Source: Thiohalocapsa sp. ML1 (GTDB lineage: Bacteria > Pseudomonadota > Gammaproteobacteria > Chromatiales > Chromatiaceae). From it: a stretch of 64,000 bases of DNA. Shown piece by piece: positions 1-9,930 of this stretch; the first letter of the stretch is position 1; every line of letters begins with the position of its first letter. Position numbers and translations under genes: made by a program. The notes beneath the pieces were generated by a model. The model saw nothing but the letters and a program-made list of their open reading frames with translations. It searched no databases and was not told the origin of the DNA. The DNA lies in NCBI RefSeq assembly GCF_001469165.1, contig NZ_JABX01000011.1:98847-162846 (forward strand), read 5' to 3'.

Positions 1-2
1 TC

Positions 3-62
3 CCGATTGCGATCCCAGTTTCGATTCATCCCGACGAGGCGACGGCTGGACGTGAGCGTTGG
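3..62 (+). repeat. Dispersed repeat, copy 1 of 2
   Basis: This about 60-bp stretch closely matches 13571-13627 in the same orientation. Both carry ATTxCGATCCC, TTTCGAT, CATCCCGACGA or its shorter form, then GGCTGxACGTxAGCGT. It is rich in GATCG/TTCGAT words like the hexamer arrays near 47986. No coding sense is seen. I infer a dispersed repeat family of unknown function. Confidence 0.6.
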
Positions 63-384
63 AGGCGGTGGGATCACGCATCGATGAAGAGCCGGTGATT
101 CATGCCGATACCGGTCCAGGCCCTGGTTAGGTCCTGGTTCGTGTCCGGTCCGCCGGTCCGTTTTTCCAGTATTCTTGCGAGGCAACGCCGCAGACCGACT
201 AGGGCGGTGAGAGCCGGCTTGCGCCACCCGCCCCCGATGGCCGGCCGGTTGTCGCACAGGGCCGAAAGGCCGAGGGCCGAGGATGAGCCCCTCGGCCCTC
301 CGCCCTGCGCAGACAGTGCCGCAATCCGGCCGCTGGTGCGGGTTCCCTTGAGCAACGGCCCGGGGCAACGACGACGAGGGCAAG
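63..384. other. Non-coding leader of exeA with a hairpin
   Basis: No convincing gene is seen in these bases. An 11-bp perfect stem lies at 272-282 and 290-300 (GAGGGCCGAGG paired with CCTCGGCCCTC) around a 7-nt loop. Its arms are heptamer-like (GGCCGAG), as in the intergenic heptamer elements elsewhere in the window. The hairpin ends about 85 bases before the exeA start. It may end upstream transcription or be a repeat remnant. There is no T-run after it. Confidence 0.4.
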
Positions 385-2400
385 GTGTACCCGAAATACT
401 TCGGCCTCAAAGAGCCCAGTTTCTCCATCACGCCGGACCCGCAGTACCTGTTCCTCAGCGGCCAGCACCGCGAGGCGCTGGCGCACCTGCTCTATGGTGC
501 CGGCGACGGCGGCGGCTTCGTGCTGCTGACCGGCGAGGTCGGCACCGGCAAGACCACCGTCTGCCGCGCCTTCCTGGAGCAGTTGCCGGATGGCGTGGAC
601 ATCGCCCTGGTGCTGAATCCGGCGATGACGGCGGCCGAGCTGCTGCACGCCATTTGCGATGAGTTCGGGGTGGAGCTGCCGCCGGGCGCGCCGTCCGTGA
701 AGTCCATGCTGGACCAGTTGAACGGCTTCCTGCTCGACGCGCACGCCCGCGGGCGACGCCCGGTGCTGATCATCGACGAGGCGCAGAACCTGCGCCCGAA
801 GGTGCTGGAGCAGATCCGGCTGCTGACCAATCTGGAAACCGCAAAGCACAAGCTCCTGCAGATCTTCCTCATCGGCCAGCCGGAGCTGCGCGCGCTGCTC
901 GCGAGCACGGACCTGCGCCAGTTGAACCAGCGCATCACCGCCCGCTATCACCTGCAGCCGCTCACGGCGCGGGAGACGGCCGCCTACGTGGACCACCGCA
1001 TCGCCGTCGCCGGCGTCGAGCGGCCGCTGTTCACGCAGGGGGCGCTCAAGCGCGTGCACCGGCACAGCCGCGGTGTGCCGCGGCTGATCAACCTGCTCTG
1101 CGACCGGGCGCTGCTCGGCGCCGCCGTGTCGCGGCGCATGCAGGTGACGCCGGGCATCGTCGATGCCGCCGCCCGCGAGGTCATCGACCGGCGCGACGCG
1201 ACGCTGCGCCGCCGCCCGGGCGCCGCCGGCGCCGTCGGCATGGCCGCGGCCGTGCTCGCGGCGCTGGCGCTCGGGATTTGGATCGGCCGTGGCGACCTCA
1301 CGCGGGCCTTGCCGGCGCAGCTCGCCGAGCGGCTGCCGCCGGCGTGGGTCGGTCGCGTCGTGGGCACTGCAACCGAGCCGTCGCCCGCGCCGGCCGACCT
1401 GACAGAGCCGGACGCCGTCGCCCTCGCCGCCGCGGAGGACACGCCGCTCTCGGCCATGGTGGTCGTAGACGAGCGCGCGGATACCGATGCGTCGGATGCA
1501 GATGCGTCGGATAATACACCTGCCGTGCCCGCCGACGCCATCGCCGTGACGGACATGATCGCGGACGCGGGCGCCGTTGCCGGTGAGCTGGCGCCGGACG
1601 TGGGGGCGCTGCCGCTGTCGGTCGGCGACGAGAGCGCGGCTGCGGACCCGGATGCCGAACAGACCAAGACCCCCGCCGCGCTAGCGGACAGCGCCGCCGA
1701 CGCCGAGCTCCAGGCGCCCCAGATAGCGCGCATCGCCACCACGCGGATCGCCCCCGCGGTGCCGACGCTGGACGCCGAGCGGCTCGGTGACGCCTTGGTG
1801 GCCGAAAACGCCGTCGTGGACGAGCTGTTGCGGCTGTGGCAGGTGGAGACCGCCCCCGGCGTGCGCCAGCTCGACTGCGCGGCGGTGCCCGCCTTTGCGC
1901 TCGCCTGCGAGCGCAGCGAAGGGCGCTGGTCGGACCTGCGCCTGTTTGACCGGCCCGCGGCACTGAAGCTGCGGCTGCCGGGCGACAAGACCGGCTTCGT
2001 CGTCATCGGCGGCATCGACGACGAGCACGCGCTGCTGGTCCGCGACGGCGCCGCCGCGCGTATCCCCATCGCCGTGCTGGACGAGCGCTGGTCCGGCGAG
2101 TACCTGTTCCTGTGGCGCATGCCACCCTACGGTGGGCGCGTCATCGGCGCCACCGACCCTGAGGACGCCATCGCCTGGCTGCGCGGGCGCCTCGCGCTCT
2201 TGCCGGGCAGCGAGCTCGCGGTGGACCCCGCGCGCTGGGACGCCGACGTCGCCGCCGCCGTGCGCCGCTTTCAGGGGGAGTACGGGCTGGACATCGACGG
2301 CATCGCCGGGCCGCGCACGCTGATCATGCTCAGCAATGCGCTCGCGGATCTCGACGTGCCGCGGCTGTCGCAGTCCGAGCAGTTGCGCGCGGCCCAGTAG
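385..2400 (+). CDS. exeA: ExeA/GspA-type AAA ATPase with peptidoglycan-binding domain
   Basis: This is a 671-aa inner-membrane ATPase of the ExeA family, which works with GspB/ExeB to place the type II secretion secretin through peptidoglycan. The N-terminus (YPKYFGLKEPSFSITPDP) is typical of the family. Walker A is GEVGTGKTT at residues 50-58 and Walker B is VLIIDEAQ at 127-134. One membrane segment lies near 281-300, followed by a long acidic Ala/Asp-rich region, and a PG_binding_1-like domain ends the protein (about 597-655, with FQGEYGLDIDGIAGPRT). The start is GTG, and starting here gives the family N-terminus. gspB follows 33 bp downstream, so the two are probably co-transcribed. No other type II secretion genes are in the window. 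Confidence 0.93.
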   Translation: MYPKYFGLKEPSFSITPDPQYLFLSGQHREALAHLLYGAGDGGGFVLLTGEVGTGKTTVCRAFLEQLPDGVDIALVLNPAMTAAELLHAICDEFGVELPPGAPSVKSMLDQLNGFLLDAHARGRRPVLIIDEAQNLRPKVLEQIRLLTNLETAKHKLLQIFLIGQPELRALLASTDLRQLNQRITARYHLQPLTARETAAYVDHRIAVAGVERPLFTQGALKRVHRHSRGVPRLINLLCDRALLGAAVSRRMQVTPGIVDAAAREVIDRRDATLRRRPGAAGAVGMAAAVLAALALGIWIGRGDLTRALPAQLAERLPPAWVGRVVGTATEPSPAPADLTEPDAVALAAAEDTPLSAMVVVDERADTDASDADASDNTPAVPADAIAVTDMIADAGAVAGELAPDVGALPLSVGDESAAADPDAEQTKTPAALADSAADAELQAPQIARIATTRIAPAVPTLDAERLGDALVAENAVVDELLRLWQVETAPGVRQLDCAAVPAFALACERSEGRWSDLRLFDRPAALKLRLPGDKTGFVVIGGIDDEHALLVRDGAAARIPIAVLDERWSGEYLFLWRMPPYGGRVIGATDPEDAIAWLRGRLALLPGSELAVDPARWDADVAAAVRRFQGEYGLDIDGIAGPRTLIMLSNALADLDVPRLSQSEQLRAAQ

Positions 2401-2433
2401 GCCAAATAGCAGCGCAGCAGGCGGAATTCACGC

Positions 2434-3558
2434 GTGTCCTACATCCTGGAAGCCCTGAAGAAGTCCCAAAGCGACCGTGAGCTTGGGCAAGTGCCGCGCA
2501 TCGAGGGCTTTGGGCGCGATGTGCCCATTGAGCCGCCGCGCAGCAACCTCGGCGCCTACCTCGCGCTGCTGCTGGCGCTGCTGGCGCTCGGCATCGCCGT
2601 GCTGCTGCTGCTGCGCACCCTCCTCGGCACACCCGAGACGGCCGGCGACGGGGTGCGCCTCCCGCCGCCGACGGCGGCGCCCGCGGAGCGCTTGCGCGAG
2701 CCGCCGCGGCCGGACGCGTCCGGGCTTGCAACCGACGCGTCCGCGCCGCCGCGCCCGCGTGCCGGCTTCACCGACCCGGCCGCGACGCCCGAGCCTCTGC
2801 CTGAGTTGTTGCTGCCGCCTGTTTCCGCGCCGGCGCCGGCGGCGGCACCGGCAGATGCTCTCGGCTCCGCACCATCATCGACACCCGCCGCCGTGTCGGC
2901 GCCCCAGCCCTCTGCGCCCGCACCGCAAGGCACCGCGGCAGCGCCGCCCGCGGCGCCCATGCCATTCGATGATCCCGCGGGCCTGAGCGTCGAGCCCGAG
3001 GTGCTGGTCGTGCCGGCGCCGGCGCCCCCGGGCGAGCCGCTGCCGCGCGGTGCCGATGAGCTGCGGCGCGCGCTGCTCGGCGACGGCGAGCGGGTGTCCG
3101 CGTCCGTGGACAGCGGCGGCAACGCGCCGCCGGCCCCGCCGCCGCCGTTGCGCGGCGGGCCTGCCGCGAGCGAGCAGACGCCGGTGCCGGAGGACCTCAT
3201 CGCCGAGATCGAGGCCTTCAAGGAGCTGGTGCGCAAGCGCGACCCTGGAATTGACCGGCGCGCCGCCGCGCGGCCGCCGCCCCTGCCGGAGCCGCCGGGG
3301 TTGCCGCGTCCGCAGGCCGCGGTGCAGCGCGCAGAGCCGTTGCCGGCCGGACCATCACTGGACCTGCGCAGTCGGTTGCCCCCGATCTCGATGAATGTGC
3401 ACGTCTACAACGCGGACCCAAGTCGGCGCTTCGTCTACATCAACGGGCGCAAGCTGACGGAGCAGGAGAAGAGCCGCGAGGGCATCCGGCTGGAGCGCGT
3501 CGTCGCCGACGGCGCGGTGCTGAGCTTCGAGGGCGAGGAGTTCTTCCAGCGGCGCTGA
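2434..3558 (+). CDS. gspB: General secretion pathway protein GspB
   Basis: This 374-aa protein begins with GTG and reads SYILEALKKSQSDRELGQVP, the hallmark N-terminus of GspB/ExeB. One membrane anchor lies at about residues 39-62. A long Pro/Ala-rich periplasmic linker (about 70-300) follows. The C-terminal GspB domain contains ISMNVHVYNADPSRRFVYIN and ends EGEEFFQRR. Known GspB proteins pair with GspA/ExeA to assemble the secretin. The gene sits 33 bp after exeA and is likely in the same operon. The linker is strongly GC- and proline-biased, so small length differences between strains would be expected. Confidence 0.92.
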   Translation: MSYILEALKKSQSDRELGQVPRIEGFGRDVPIEPPRSNLGAYLALLLALLALGIAVLLLLRTLLGTPETAGDGVRLPPPTAAPAERLREPPRPDASGLATDASAPPRPRAGFTDPAATPEPLPELLLPPVSAPAPAAAPADALGSAPSSTPAAVSAPQPSAPAPQGTAAAPPAAPMPFDDPAGLSVEPEVLVVPAPAPPGEPLPRGADELRRALLGDGERVSASVDSGGNAPPAPPPPLRGGPAASEQTPVPEDLIAEIEAFKELVRKRDPGIDRRAAARPPPLPEPPGLPRPQAAVQRAEPLPAGPSLDLRSRLPPISMNVHVYNADPSRRFVYINGRKLTEQEKSREGIRLERVVADGAVLSFEGEEFFQRR

Positions 3559-3621
3559 CGGCGCGGCGTCGAGCATCGATCCGTGCGCCCCACTGGCGGC
3601 AGGCAGCAGCCTAGCTGTGCG

Positions 3622-3807
3622 TTATCGCACCAGCATCACCAGCAGAACCACCAGGCCGACGACGGCGGCGAGCGGCAGCAGCGCCGCCTGCCAGTCGCCC
3701 TTTTCGGCCTTGGGGCCGTGCTCCTGCCACTGCTTGAAGGTCGGCCACAGGTAGAACAGCAGCATGATCATGACGCCGGCGGCGGCGATCTTCAGGAAGA
3801 GCTCCAT
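3622..3807 (-). CDS. Small two-helix membrane protein, function unknown
   Basis: This 61-aa protein has two predicted membrane helices (about residues 3-22 and 41-60) joined by a polar loop rich in Lys, Glu and Gly. The ATG is preceded by GAGGAA about eight bases upstream. It lies downstream of yccA in the same direction, with a 105-bp gap, so it may share its transcript. I do not recognise a family. Start, hydrophobic pattern and ribosome site make it look like a real gene. Confidence 0.65.
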   Translation of the reverse strand: MELFLKIAAAGVMIMLLFYLWPTFKQWQEHGPKAEKGDWQAALLPLAAVVGLVVLLVMLVR

Positions 3808-3912
3808 GGCTGTATTCCTCGCTCGTTTCGTGGAATCGGCGGCAAAAGAAAGCCCGGCGCCGGGGTGACCGGGCCGGGCTCGGTGCGCCTGACGGGGCAG
3901 GCGCGGGGCGCG

Positions 3913-4578
3913 CTACTCGTCGCCCATGATCCCCAGGATCTGCAACAGGCTGATGAAGATGTTGAAGATGCTGAGGTAGATGCCGTAGGTGGCCATGATG
4001 TAGTTGGTCTCTTGGCCGTTCTTGATCCGGCTGGTGTCGAACAGGATGAACCCGCTCATCAGCAGGATGATGGCACCCGAGACGGCCAGCGCCAGCGCCG
4101 GCATGTTCAGGAAGATGTTCGCGACCATCGCGACGACGACCACCATCATGCCGGCGAACAGGAAGCCGCCCATGAAGCTGAAATCGGTCTTGCTGGTCAG
4201 CGCGTAGCCGGAGAGGCCGAGGAAGATCAGCGCCGTGCCGCCGAACGCGGTGGCGATGATGCTCGGGCCGTTCGGCAGGGCCAGATACATGCTGAGGATG
4301 GAGCCGAGCCCGAAGCCGAGCAGGCCCGTGATGAGGAAGATGACGCCGACACCGGACGCGGACTGCGCCGTGCGCGGCAGCACGAAGATGCCGAGGACCA
4401 TCGACACGATCACCGACGCCAGGTACACCCACGGCGGCATGGCGAGTGCCATGGACAGCATCGCGGTCATGGCGCTGAAGGCGAGCGTCGCGGCCAGCAG
4501 CAGATAGGTGTTCTTCAACACCTTGTTGGTTTCAAGCACGGCCTGCGGCGACCGCGCAATCGAGTATTGGTTCGCCAT
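3913..4578 (-). CDS. yccA: Bax inhibitor-1 family membrane protein, YccA-like
   Basis: This is a 221-aa integral membrane protein with about seven hydrophobic helices. It resembles E. coli YccA along its whole length, for example [21 protein letters not shown] near the start, [15 protein letters not shown] in the middle, and [19 protein letters not shown] near the end. YccA is a known substrate and modulator of the FtsH protease. Length and N-terminus match the family. The 61-aa membrane protein gene follows. A tRNA-Ser gene is divergently oriented about 290 bp upstream. Confidence 0.9.
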   Translation of the reverse strand: MANQYSIARSPQAVLETNKVLKNTYLLLAATLAFSAMTAMLSMALAMPPWVYLASVIVSMVLGIFVLPRTAQSASGVGVIFLITGLLGFGLGSILSMYLALPNGPSIIATAFGGTALIFLGLSGYALTSKTDFSFMGGFLFAGMMVVVVAMVANIFLNMPALALAVSGAIILLMSGFILFDTSRIKNGQETNYIMATYGIYLSIFNIFISLLQILGIMGDE

Positions 4579-4867
4579 GGTCTGTATCTACTCCGTAAGT
4601 TCTGTTCAGAAGCGGCGCGGGGCCACCGCCTTGCGACGCAGCCCCAAACGATGGAAGCATACCCGACTGTCCGGCGCTTGCAACCCCGCGCAAGCCCTTG
4701 TTCGGGCGGGCAGCCGCCATGCATTGGCGGCGCGCGCGACACCGGGGCTGTTAAGCGGTTACCCGATTCGGGTAATCTATCGCGTTCATGTGGCCGACTC
4801 CGGCGTCTTCAATGGCCCTCCGCGCAGCGGGTCGGGCCGCGGCGCCGGTTGCGCCGCAGCCGCATCG

Positions 4868-4955
<88 letters not shown>

Positions 4956-5187
4956 ACTTGCCGCCGGGCCCGTCGCCGAGCTGGCCTTGCACGGGCACCG
5001 ATTCTGCCTCGTCGGCGCGGGCCGGCGACCACCGCTTGCCGAAACCCCATCATCGCGGTGCTGTCACAAGGGGCCTTGGCGCCCGTCCGTGCTGCCCAAC
5101 CGATCGGCGGGAGCGGCCGGTCAGCCGGACAGCCCCAGATCCAGCTCAAGATCCAGCTCAAATCAGCGCCCCCACGGAGGCAGCACG

Positions 5188-6453
5188 ATGTTCGATACCG
5201 ATATGCAGATTGCAGGCTATGACGACGAGCTCGCCGAGGCCATCCGCGCCGAGGAGTGCCGGCAGGAGGAGCACGTCGAGCTCATCGCCTCCGAGAACTA
5301 CGCGAGCCCGCGGGTCATGGAGGCGCAAGGCTCGGTGCTGACCAACAAGTACGCCGAGGGCTACCCGGCCAAGCGCTACTACGGCGGCTGCGAGTACGTG
5401 GACGTGGCCGAGCAACTGGCGATCGAGCGCGCGAAGCAGCTCTTCGGCGCCGACTACGCCAACGTGCAGCCGCACTCCGGCTCCCAGGCCAACGCGGCGG
5501 TGTTCATGGCGCTGTGCCAGGCGGGCGACACGGTGCTCGGCATGAGCCTCGCGCACGGCGGCCATCTCACGCACGGCGCCAAGCCCAACTTTTCGGGCAA
5601 GCTCTACAACGCGGTGCAGTACGGCATTCACGCCGACACCGGAGAGATCGACTACGAGCAGGTCGAGCGCCTGGCGCAGGAGCACAAGCCGCGCATGGTC
5701 ATCGCGGGCTTTTCGGCCTACTCGCGGGTCGTGGACTGGCAGCGCTTCCGCGACATCGCCGACGGCGTCGGTGCCTACCTGCTGGTGGACATGGCCCACG
5801 TCGCAGGCCTAGTCGCCGCGGGCGTCTACCCGAGCCCGGTGCCCATCGCCGATGTCGTGACCACCACCACGCACAAGACCCTGCGCGGCCCGCGCGGCGG
5901 CCTGATCCTGGCCAAGTCCAATCCGGAGCTGGAGAAGAAGTTCAACTCCCTGGTGTTCCCCGGCACCCAGGGCGGGCCGCTGATGCACGTCATCGCCGCC
6001 AAGGCGGTCGCCTTCAAAGAGGCGCTGGAGCCCGGCTTCAAGGACTATCAGCGCCAGGTGGTGCTGAACGCGCAGGCCATGGCCGAGGTGTTCCTGTCGC
6101 GCGGCTTCGACGTGGTCTCCGGCGGCACCGACAACCATTTATTCCTGGTCAGCTTCATTGAGCAGGGCCTGACGGGTAAGGACGTGGACGCCTGGCTCGG
6201 TGCCGCCAACATCACCGTCAACAAGAACGCCGTGCCGAACGACCCGCAGTCGCCCTTCGTCACCAGCGGCATCCGCGTCGGCACGCCGGCCATCACCACC
6301 CGCGGCTTCGGCCTGGACGAGGCGCGGGCGCTCGCCGGCTGGATGTGCGATGTCATCGACGCCCGCGGCGACGCGGCGACCATCGAGCAGGTCAAGACGC
6401 AGGTGCTCGCGCTCTGCGCCCGCTACCCGGTGTACCGCGCGCACGCCGCGTAA
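5188..6453 (+). CDS. glyA: Serine hydroxymethyltransferase
   Basis: This 421-aa PLP enzyme converts serine and tetrahydrofolate to glycine and 5,10-methylene-tetrahydrofolate in the cytoplasm. Conserved blocks are [11 protein letters not shown] (31-41), [16 protein letters not shown] (52-67) and [14 protein letters not shown], where K230 is the PLP lysine. The ATG at 5188 is preceded by CGGAGG and gives the family N-terminus. An open frame continues upstream through the tRNA and other non-coding DNA but has no coding character. A 12-bp direct repeat (AGATCCAGCTCA twice, about 5136-5160) lies just before the ribosome site. nrdR follows after 36 bp and ribD overlaps nrdR, a common gammaproteobacterial order. 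Confidence 0.97.
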   Translation: MFDTDMQIAGYDDELAEAIRAEECRQEEHVELIASENYASPRVMEAQGSVLTNKYAEGYPAKRYYGGCEYVDVAEQLAIERAKQLFGADYANVQPHSGSQANAAVFMALCQAGDTVLGMSLAHGGHLTHGAKPNFSGKLYNAVQYGIHADTGEIDYEQVERLAQEHKPRMVIAGFSAYSRVVDWQRFRDIADGVGAYLLVDMAHVAGLVAAGVYPSPVPIADVVTTTTHKTLRGPRGGLILAKSNPELEKKFNSLVFPGTQGGPLMHVIAAKAVAFKEALEPGFKDYQRQVVLNAQAMAEVFLSRGFDVVSGGTDNHLFLVSFIEQGLTGKDVDAWLGAANITVNKNAVPNDPQSPFVTSGIRVGTPAITTRGFGLDEARALAGWMCDVIDARGDAATIEQVKTQVLALCARYPVYRAHAA

Positions 6454-6489
6454 CGCGTCGAGCTTCGAGCCCCGCGAGCCGCCGCCTCG

Positions 6490-7020
6490 ATGCGCTGTCC
6501 CTTCTGCGGCGCCCAGGACACCAAGGTGGTGGACTCGCGGCTGTCCGGCGACGGCGATCAGGTGCGACGGCGCCGGCGCTGCGTGGTCTGCAACGAGCGT
6601 TTCACCACCTACGAGAGCGCGGAGCTGAACCTGCCCCGGGTCATCAAGCGCGACGGCAGCCGCGTGCCCTTCGACGGGCGCAAGCTGCGCTCCGGCATCC
6701 TGCGTGCCGCCGAGAAGCGCCCCATCAGCACGGAGCAGATCGACGCGGCGCTGTCGCACATCAACCGCAAGCTGCTCGGCAGCGGCGAGCGCGAGGTCAG
6801 CAGTCGGCGCATCGGCGAGCTGGTGATGGAAGAGCTGCGCGAGCTGGACCAGGTGGCCTACGTTCGCTTTGCATCCGTGTACCGCAAGTTCGAAGACGTG
6901 GCCGCCTTCCGCGAGGAGATCGAACGCCTGGAGCGCCACCCGAGCGCCGCCGAGAAGAAGGCGCAGCTCGACCTGCTCGCGGAGCTGGAGCCCATGCCGC
7001 CCGCACCCCGCAAGCCGTGA
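6490..7020 (+). CDS. nrdR: Transcriptional repressor NrdR
   Basis: This 176-aa protein represses ribonucleotide reductase genes in response to (d)ATP. The N-terminal zinc ribbon has C3/C6 (CPFC) and C31/C34 (CVVC), and the ATP-cone begins at [17 protein letters not shown] (about 49-65). Family length is usually 150-160 aa. The extra residues form a C-terminal tail ([19 protein letters not shown]). Its stop codon overlaps the ribD start in a GTGA, so the two are translationally coupled. No NrdR box-regulated reductase gene is present in this window. Confidence 0.96.
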   Translation: MRCPFCGAQDTKVVDSRLSGDGDQVRRRRRCVVCNERFTTYESAELNLPRVIKRDGSRVPFDGRKLRSGILRAAEKRPISTEQIDAALSHINRKLLGSGEREVSSRRIGELVMEELRELDQVAYVRFASVYRKFEDVAAFREEIERLERHPSAAEKKAQLDLLAELEPMPPAPRKP

Positions 7021-8183
7021 GTCGGGCGCTCGACGATGCCCGCATGATGGCTCGCGCCATCGTGCTCGCCCGCCGCGGGCTCTACACCACGGACCCGAAT
7101 CCGCGTGTCGGTTGCGTGCTGGTGCAAGCCGGCGAGGTCGTCGGCGAGGGCTTCCACCGCCGCGCCGGCGAGCCGCACGCCGAGCGCAACGCCATTGAGC
7201 ATGCCGGCGCGCGCGCCCTCGGTGCCACCGCCTACGTCACGCTGGAGCCCTGCTGCCACTACGGGCGCACGCCGCCCTGCACCGACGCGCTGCTTGCGGC
7301 CGGCGTCGCCCGCGTCGTCGTCGGCATGGAAGACCCGAACCCGCTGGTGCGCGGCAAGGGCCTCTCAAGGCTGCGCGCCGCCGGCGTCGAGGTGACCACC
7401 GGCGTGCTGGAGGGCGACGCCCGCGCGCTGAACCCGGGCTTCGAGCAGCGCATGCGCGGCGGCCTGCCCTATGTGCGCTGCAAGCTCGCGGCGAGCCTGG
7501 ACGGGCGCACCGCCATGGCGAGCGGCGAGAGCCGCTGGATCACGTCCGCGGACGCGCGGCGCGACGTGCACCGGCTGCGGGCGCGCTCCTCCGCCGTCAT
7601 CACCGGCATCGGCACCGTGCTTGCCGATGATCCGCACATGAACGTGCGCTTAGGCCCCGAGGAGTTCCCGGCGCTGTGGCCGGACGAGCTGCCGCGCCAG
7701 CCGCTGCGCGTCGTGGTGGACAGCGCGCTCAGAATGCCGCTGGATGCCCGCATGCTGAGCCTGCCCGGCGCCACCCTCATCGCCACCTGCGAGGACAGCC
7801 CGCGCGCCATCGCGCGGGCCAATGCCGTCGGTGCCGAGGTGCGCGTGTTTCCGCCGGACCCGGCCGGGCGGGTAGACCTGCATCTGCTGCTCTGCTATCT
7901 GGCCGAGCGCGAGATCAACGAGGTGCTGATCGAGGCCGGCCCGACCCTGGCCGGCGCCGCGATGGATCTCGATATCGTGGACGAAATGGTGCTCTACGTC
8001 GCCCCGCACCTGATGGGCGATGCCGCCCGGGGCCTGTTCCACCTGCCCGGCATCGCGCGTATGGAGCAGCGCATCGGGCTCATCATCGCCGCGACGCACC
8101 GCGTCGGCGCGGACCTCAAGCTCGTGCTGCGCCGGGCACCGACCACCGACCAAGCCGGCCAGCCCGTTCTCCCTGGCCCCTAG
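7017..8183 (+). CDS. ribD: Bifunctional riboflavin deaminase/reductase RibD
   Basis: This 388-aa enzyme carries out the second and third steps of riboflavin synthesis. The N-terminal deaminase has HAE (H54, E56) and [11 protein letters not shown] (C79, C88), which give the zinc site. The C-terminal reductase domain begins near [14 protein letters not shown]. The start is GTG at 7017, overlapping the nrdR stop by four bases, and it gives the family N-terminus [14 protein letters not shown]. The last codons and the TAG stop lie in CCCTGGCCCCTAG, which is already heptamer-type repeat. The usual ribE/ribBA/ribH/nusB genes do not follow, so the rib operon is split. Confidence 0.96.
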   Translation: MSRALDDARMMARAIVLARRGLYTTDPNPRVGCVLVQAGEVVGEGFHRRAGEPHAERNAIEHAGARALGATAYVTLEPCCHYGRTPPCTDALLAAGVARVVVGMEDPNPLVRGKGLSRLRAAGVEVTTGVLEGDARALNPGFEQRMRGGLPYVRCKLAASLDGRTAMASGESRWITSADARRDVHRLRARSSAVITGIGTVLADDPHMNVRLGPEEFPALWPDELPRQPLRVVVDSALRMPLDARMLSLPGATLIATCEDSPRAIARANAVGAEVRVFPPDPAGRVDLHLLLCYLAEREINEVLIEAGPTLAGAAMDLDIVDEMVLYVAPHLMGDAARGLFHLPGIARMEQRIGLIIAATHRVGADLKLVLRRAPTTDQAGQPVLPGP

Positions 8184-8414
8184 CGCGTTGACGGTACCGA
8201 ATGCGTGCAGATGAGTAACCTTTCACAACACTGCCGGGCGGGAAGGGCCGAGGGCCGAGGGAGCCCTCCTCGGCCCTCGGCCCTCGGCCCTGGTTTCACG
8301 TGCGCCAACGAGCGGGTTGCGCAGACCGCGCTCCCTGGCGTTCTCGATCTGAGGCTTTGCCCCCGAGCCCCTAGCCCCTAGTCCCTAGCCCCTAGTCCCT
8401 AGCCTCTAGCCCCT
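8169..8414 (+). repeat. Composite dispersed element with heptamer arrays (copy near ribD)
   Basis: Parts in order: the conserved core CCGAATGCGTGCAGATGAGT (8197-8216); G-rich heptamers GGGCCGA (about 8248-8266); the C-rich complement CCTCGGC (about 8268-8292), which can form a hairpin; a second core AACGAGCGGGTTGCGC with AGACCGCGCTCC and TCTGAGGCTTTGC (8306-8360); and finally a CCCCTAG/TCCCTAG array (8369-8414) that ends just before the DUF1244 gene. The same order is seen at 57751-57940 and, inverted and shorter, at 14033-14142. No gene is seen here. Confidence 0.75.
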
Positions 8415-8422
8415 GACCCAAG

Positions 8423-8758
8423 ATGACCGACCAAGAGCGCCTTGAGATAGAAGCAGCCGCGTTCCGCGGCCTCGTCGCCCATCTGCGCGCGCGCACCGAC
8501 GTGCAGAACATCGACCTCATGAACCTCGCTGGCTTCTGCCGCAACTGCCTGTCCAAGTGGTACCTGGCCGCCGCTCGCGAGCGCGGCGTGGCGCTGACAG
8601 GCGACGAGGCGCGCGAGGCCGTCTACGGCATGCCCTACGGCGAGTGGAAGGCCAAGCACCAGCGGGAGGCGAGCGCGGAGCAGCAGCGGCTGTATCGGGA
8701 GACGGCGCCGCAGCACGCGGTCATTCCCATTCCCGAGCCCGGGGCGAAGTCCGGTTAG
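8423..8758 (+). CDS. DUF1244 family protein
   Basis: This 111-aa soluble protein matches the DUF1244 family, with the diagnostic stretch MNLAGFCRNCLSKWYLAAA and YGMPYGEWKAKHQ. The family is widespread in Proteobacteria and has no agreed function. The CRNC pair is conserved in the family. The ATG at 8423 directly follows a CCCCTAG heptamer array, so the array occupies the 5' leader and no clear ribosome site is visible. A converging Uma2 gene ends 9 bp downstream. Confidence 0.88.
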   Translation: MTDQERLEIEAAAFRGLVAHLRARTDVQNIDLMNLAGFCRNCLSKWYLAAARERGVALTGDEAREAVYGMPYGEWKAKHQREASAEQQRLYRETAPQHAVIPIPEPGAKSG

Positions 8759-8767
8759 GCGCTTCGT

Positions 8768-9331
8768 TCAGGCGTAAAGCTCTGCCATTGTCACATCGAG
8801 CCCGACGGAGGCGAGGCGCAGCACGCCGTCGGCACCGGCAATGACGGCGTGGTCCCAACCCGCGTCGGTGCGTCGCAGCACCTCCACGCGCGGCTCGTCC
8901 TGCGCGATCAGCAGGTACTCGTTCAGCGTCGGCAGCGACTGATAGGCGAGGCGCTTGTCCCCGCGATCATAGCGCTGCGTCCGCGGCGATAGCACGTCGG
9001 CCACGAGCACCGGATCCCTCTTGAAGTCCGGGTCACCGCCCTCGTCCGCGCAGCGCACGAACAGGTCGGGGTAGTAGAAGGCATCATCGACGCGGACCTT
9101 GAGGTTGCCGGCATAGACCCGGCAGCGACTGCCGCGCAGGTGTGCATGCCGCGCGGCGGTCAGGTTCACCGCGATCTCCTCGTGCCGATCGCTGTTGCCG
9201 GTCATCGCGTACAGATACCCGTCCACCAGCTCGTGGCGGGTCTCGCTGTCACGCTCCAGGTTCAGGTACTCCTCCGGCGACAGCCGTGGCAGGGATTCCG
9301 GCGGGACGACTTGGTGGGCTTGCATAGGCAT
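8768..9331 (-). CDS. Uma2 family (DUF820) putative endonuclease
   Basis: This 187-aa protein has the Uma2 pattern: LSPEEYLNLE near the N-terminus, the YYPDLFV strand carrying the catalytic-type Asp, and VADVLSPRTQRYDRGDKRLAYQ, then LNEYLLI. Uma2 proteins have a PD-(D/E)XK restriction-endonuclease-like fold and are greatly expanded in cyanobacteria and purple sulfur bacteria. Their job is unknown. The usual EVLSP is DVLSP here, an acidic-for-acidic change. It stands alone with no methylase or toxin partner. A second ATG lies two codons in. Confidence 0.85.
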   Translation of the reverse strand: MPMQAHQVVPPESLPRLSPEEYLNLERDSETRHELVDGYLYAMTGNSDRHEEIAVNLTAARHAHLRGSRCRVYAGNLKVRVDDAFYYPDLFVRCADEGGDPDFKRDPVLVADVLSPRTQRYDRGDKRLAYQSLPTLNEYLLIAQDEPRVEVLRRTDAGWDHAVIAGADGVLRLASVGLDVTMAELYA

Positions 9332-9489
9332 CAGGATGCGGTCCGGGTTATAGCGCAGCTTAGGTCAGCGCCCGGGATGCTGCCAGCGATCGGGCTCGGC
9401 CGCGCGGCGCAAAGCGCCTGTGTCCGAACGCGGTGCTCGTCCCCGGGGCGGGCGCTATCGCCCCACCGGCCGGGCAGAAGCCCGACCTG

Positions 9490-9518
9490 TTGACTCTGGA
9501 ATGCTCGATCAGTATATT
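9490..9518 (+). promoter_or_regulatory. Near-consensus sigma-70 promoter
   Basis: TTGACT (9490-9495) and TATATT (9513-9518) are separated by exactly 17 bp. The region is AT-rich compared with its surroundings. It lies 36 bp before the ATG of the small secreted protein at 9554, so it most likely drives that gene. This is one of the strongest promoter matches in the window. Confidence 0.65.
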
Positions 9519-9553
9519 AGCAAAAGCTTAAATATGATCGATGGTGAACCCAG

Positions 9554-9898
9554 ATGACCTTCAACCTCATTGCCCTGACCTTGCCCGTTGCCCTGTCGCT
9601 TGGTCTGATCACCTCTGCCGCGTTGGCCGAGCCGCCTGCAGAGTCCCTGGCCGAGCGCCAGCAGCGCGTCGCGCTGGAGCTCCAAGCCGAGGATCTGCTC
9701 GTGAAGCTCCACCAGAAGCCGCTCACCGCGGAGCTGGAGCCCTGCATCAATGGCGGCGTGTCGCCGAGCGGGCGCTTCGCGAGCGCCGAGATCGAGTCCG
9801 TCGTCGAGCGGCTCGCCGCCGGTGACCTGACCGAGCACCTCGCCGACAGCGGCTATTTCCGCGCGTTCAACGAGGGCAAAATCGAGCTGATCGACTGA
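9554..9898 (+). CDS. Small secreted protein, function unknown
   Basis: This 114-aa protein has a classical signal peptide (LIALTLPVALSLGLITSAALA, cleavage likely before EPPAES), followed by an acidic mature part of about 88 residues. That part includes LAERQQRVALELQAEDLLVKL and a single Cys (EPCINGG). I do not recognise a family. It has its own near-consensus promoter and a perfect 15-bp terminator, so it is a monocistronic unit. An ATG at 9541 is in another frame and is rejected because only this frame has the signal peptide. Confidence 0.7.
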   Translation: MTFNLIALTLPVALSLGLITSAALAEPPAESLAERQQRVALELQAEDLLVKLHQKPLTAELEPCINGGVSPSGRFASAEIESVVERLAAGDLTEHLADSGYFRAFNEGKIELID

Positions 9899-9930
9899 GC
9901 CTCGCGCGGCCTGGTGCCGCGCCACTCCCA

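Noticed and set aside
199..1065. Long minus-strand open frame opposite exeA
   Set aside because: It is a GC-rich shadow of exeA with no domain and no start signal.
4956..5187. Riboswitch upstream of glyA
   Set aside because: No recognisable glycine or tetrahydrofolate aptamer pattern is seen; only a 12-bp direct repeat.
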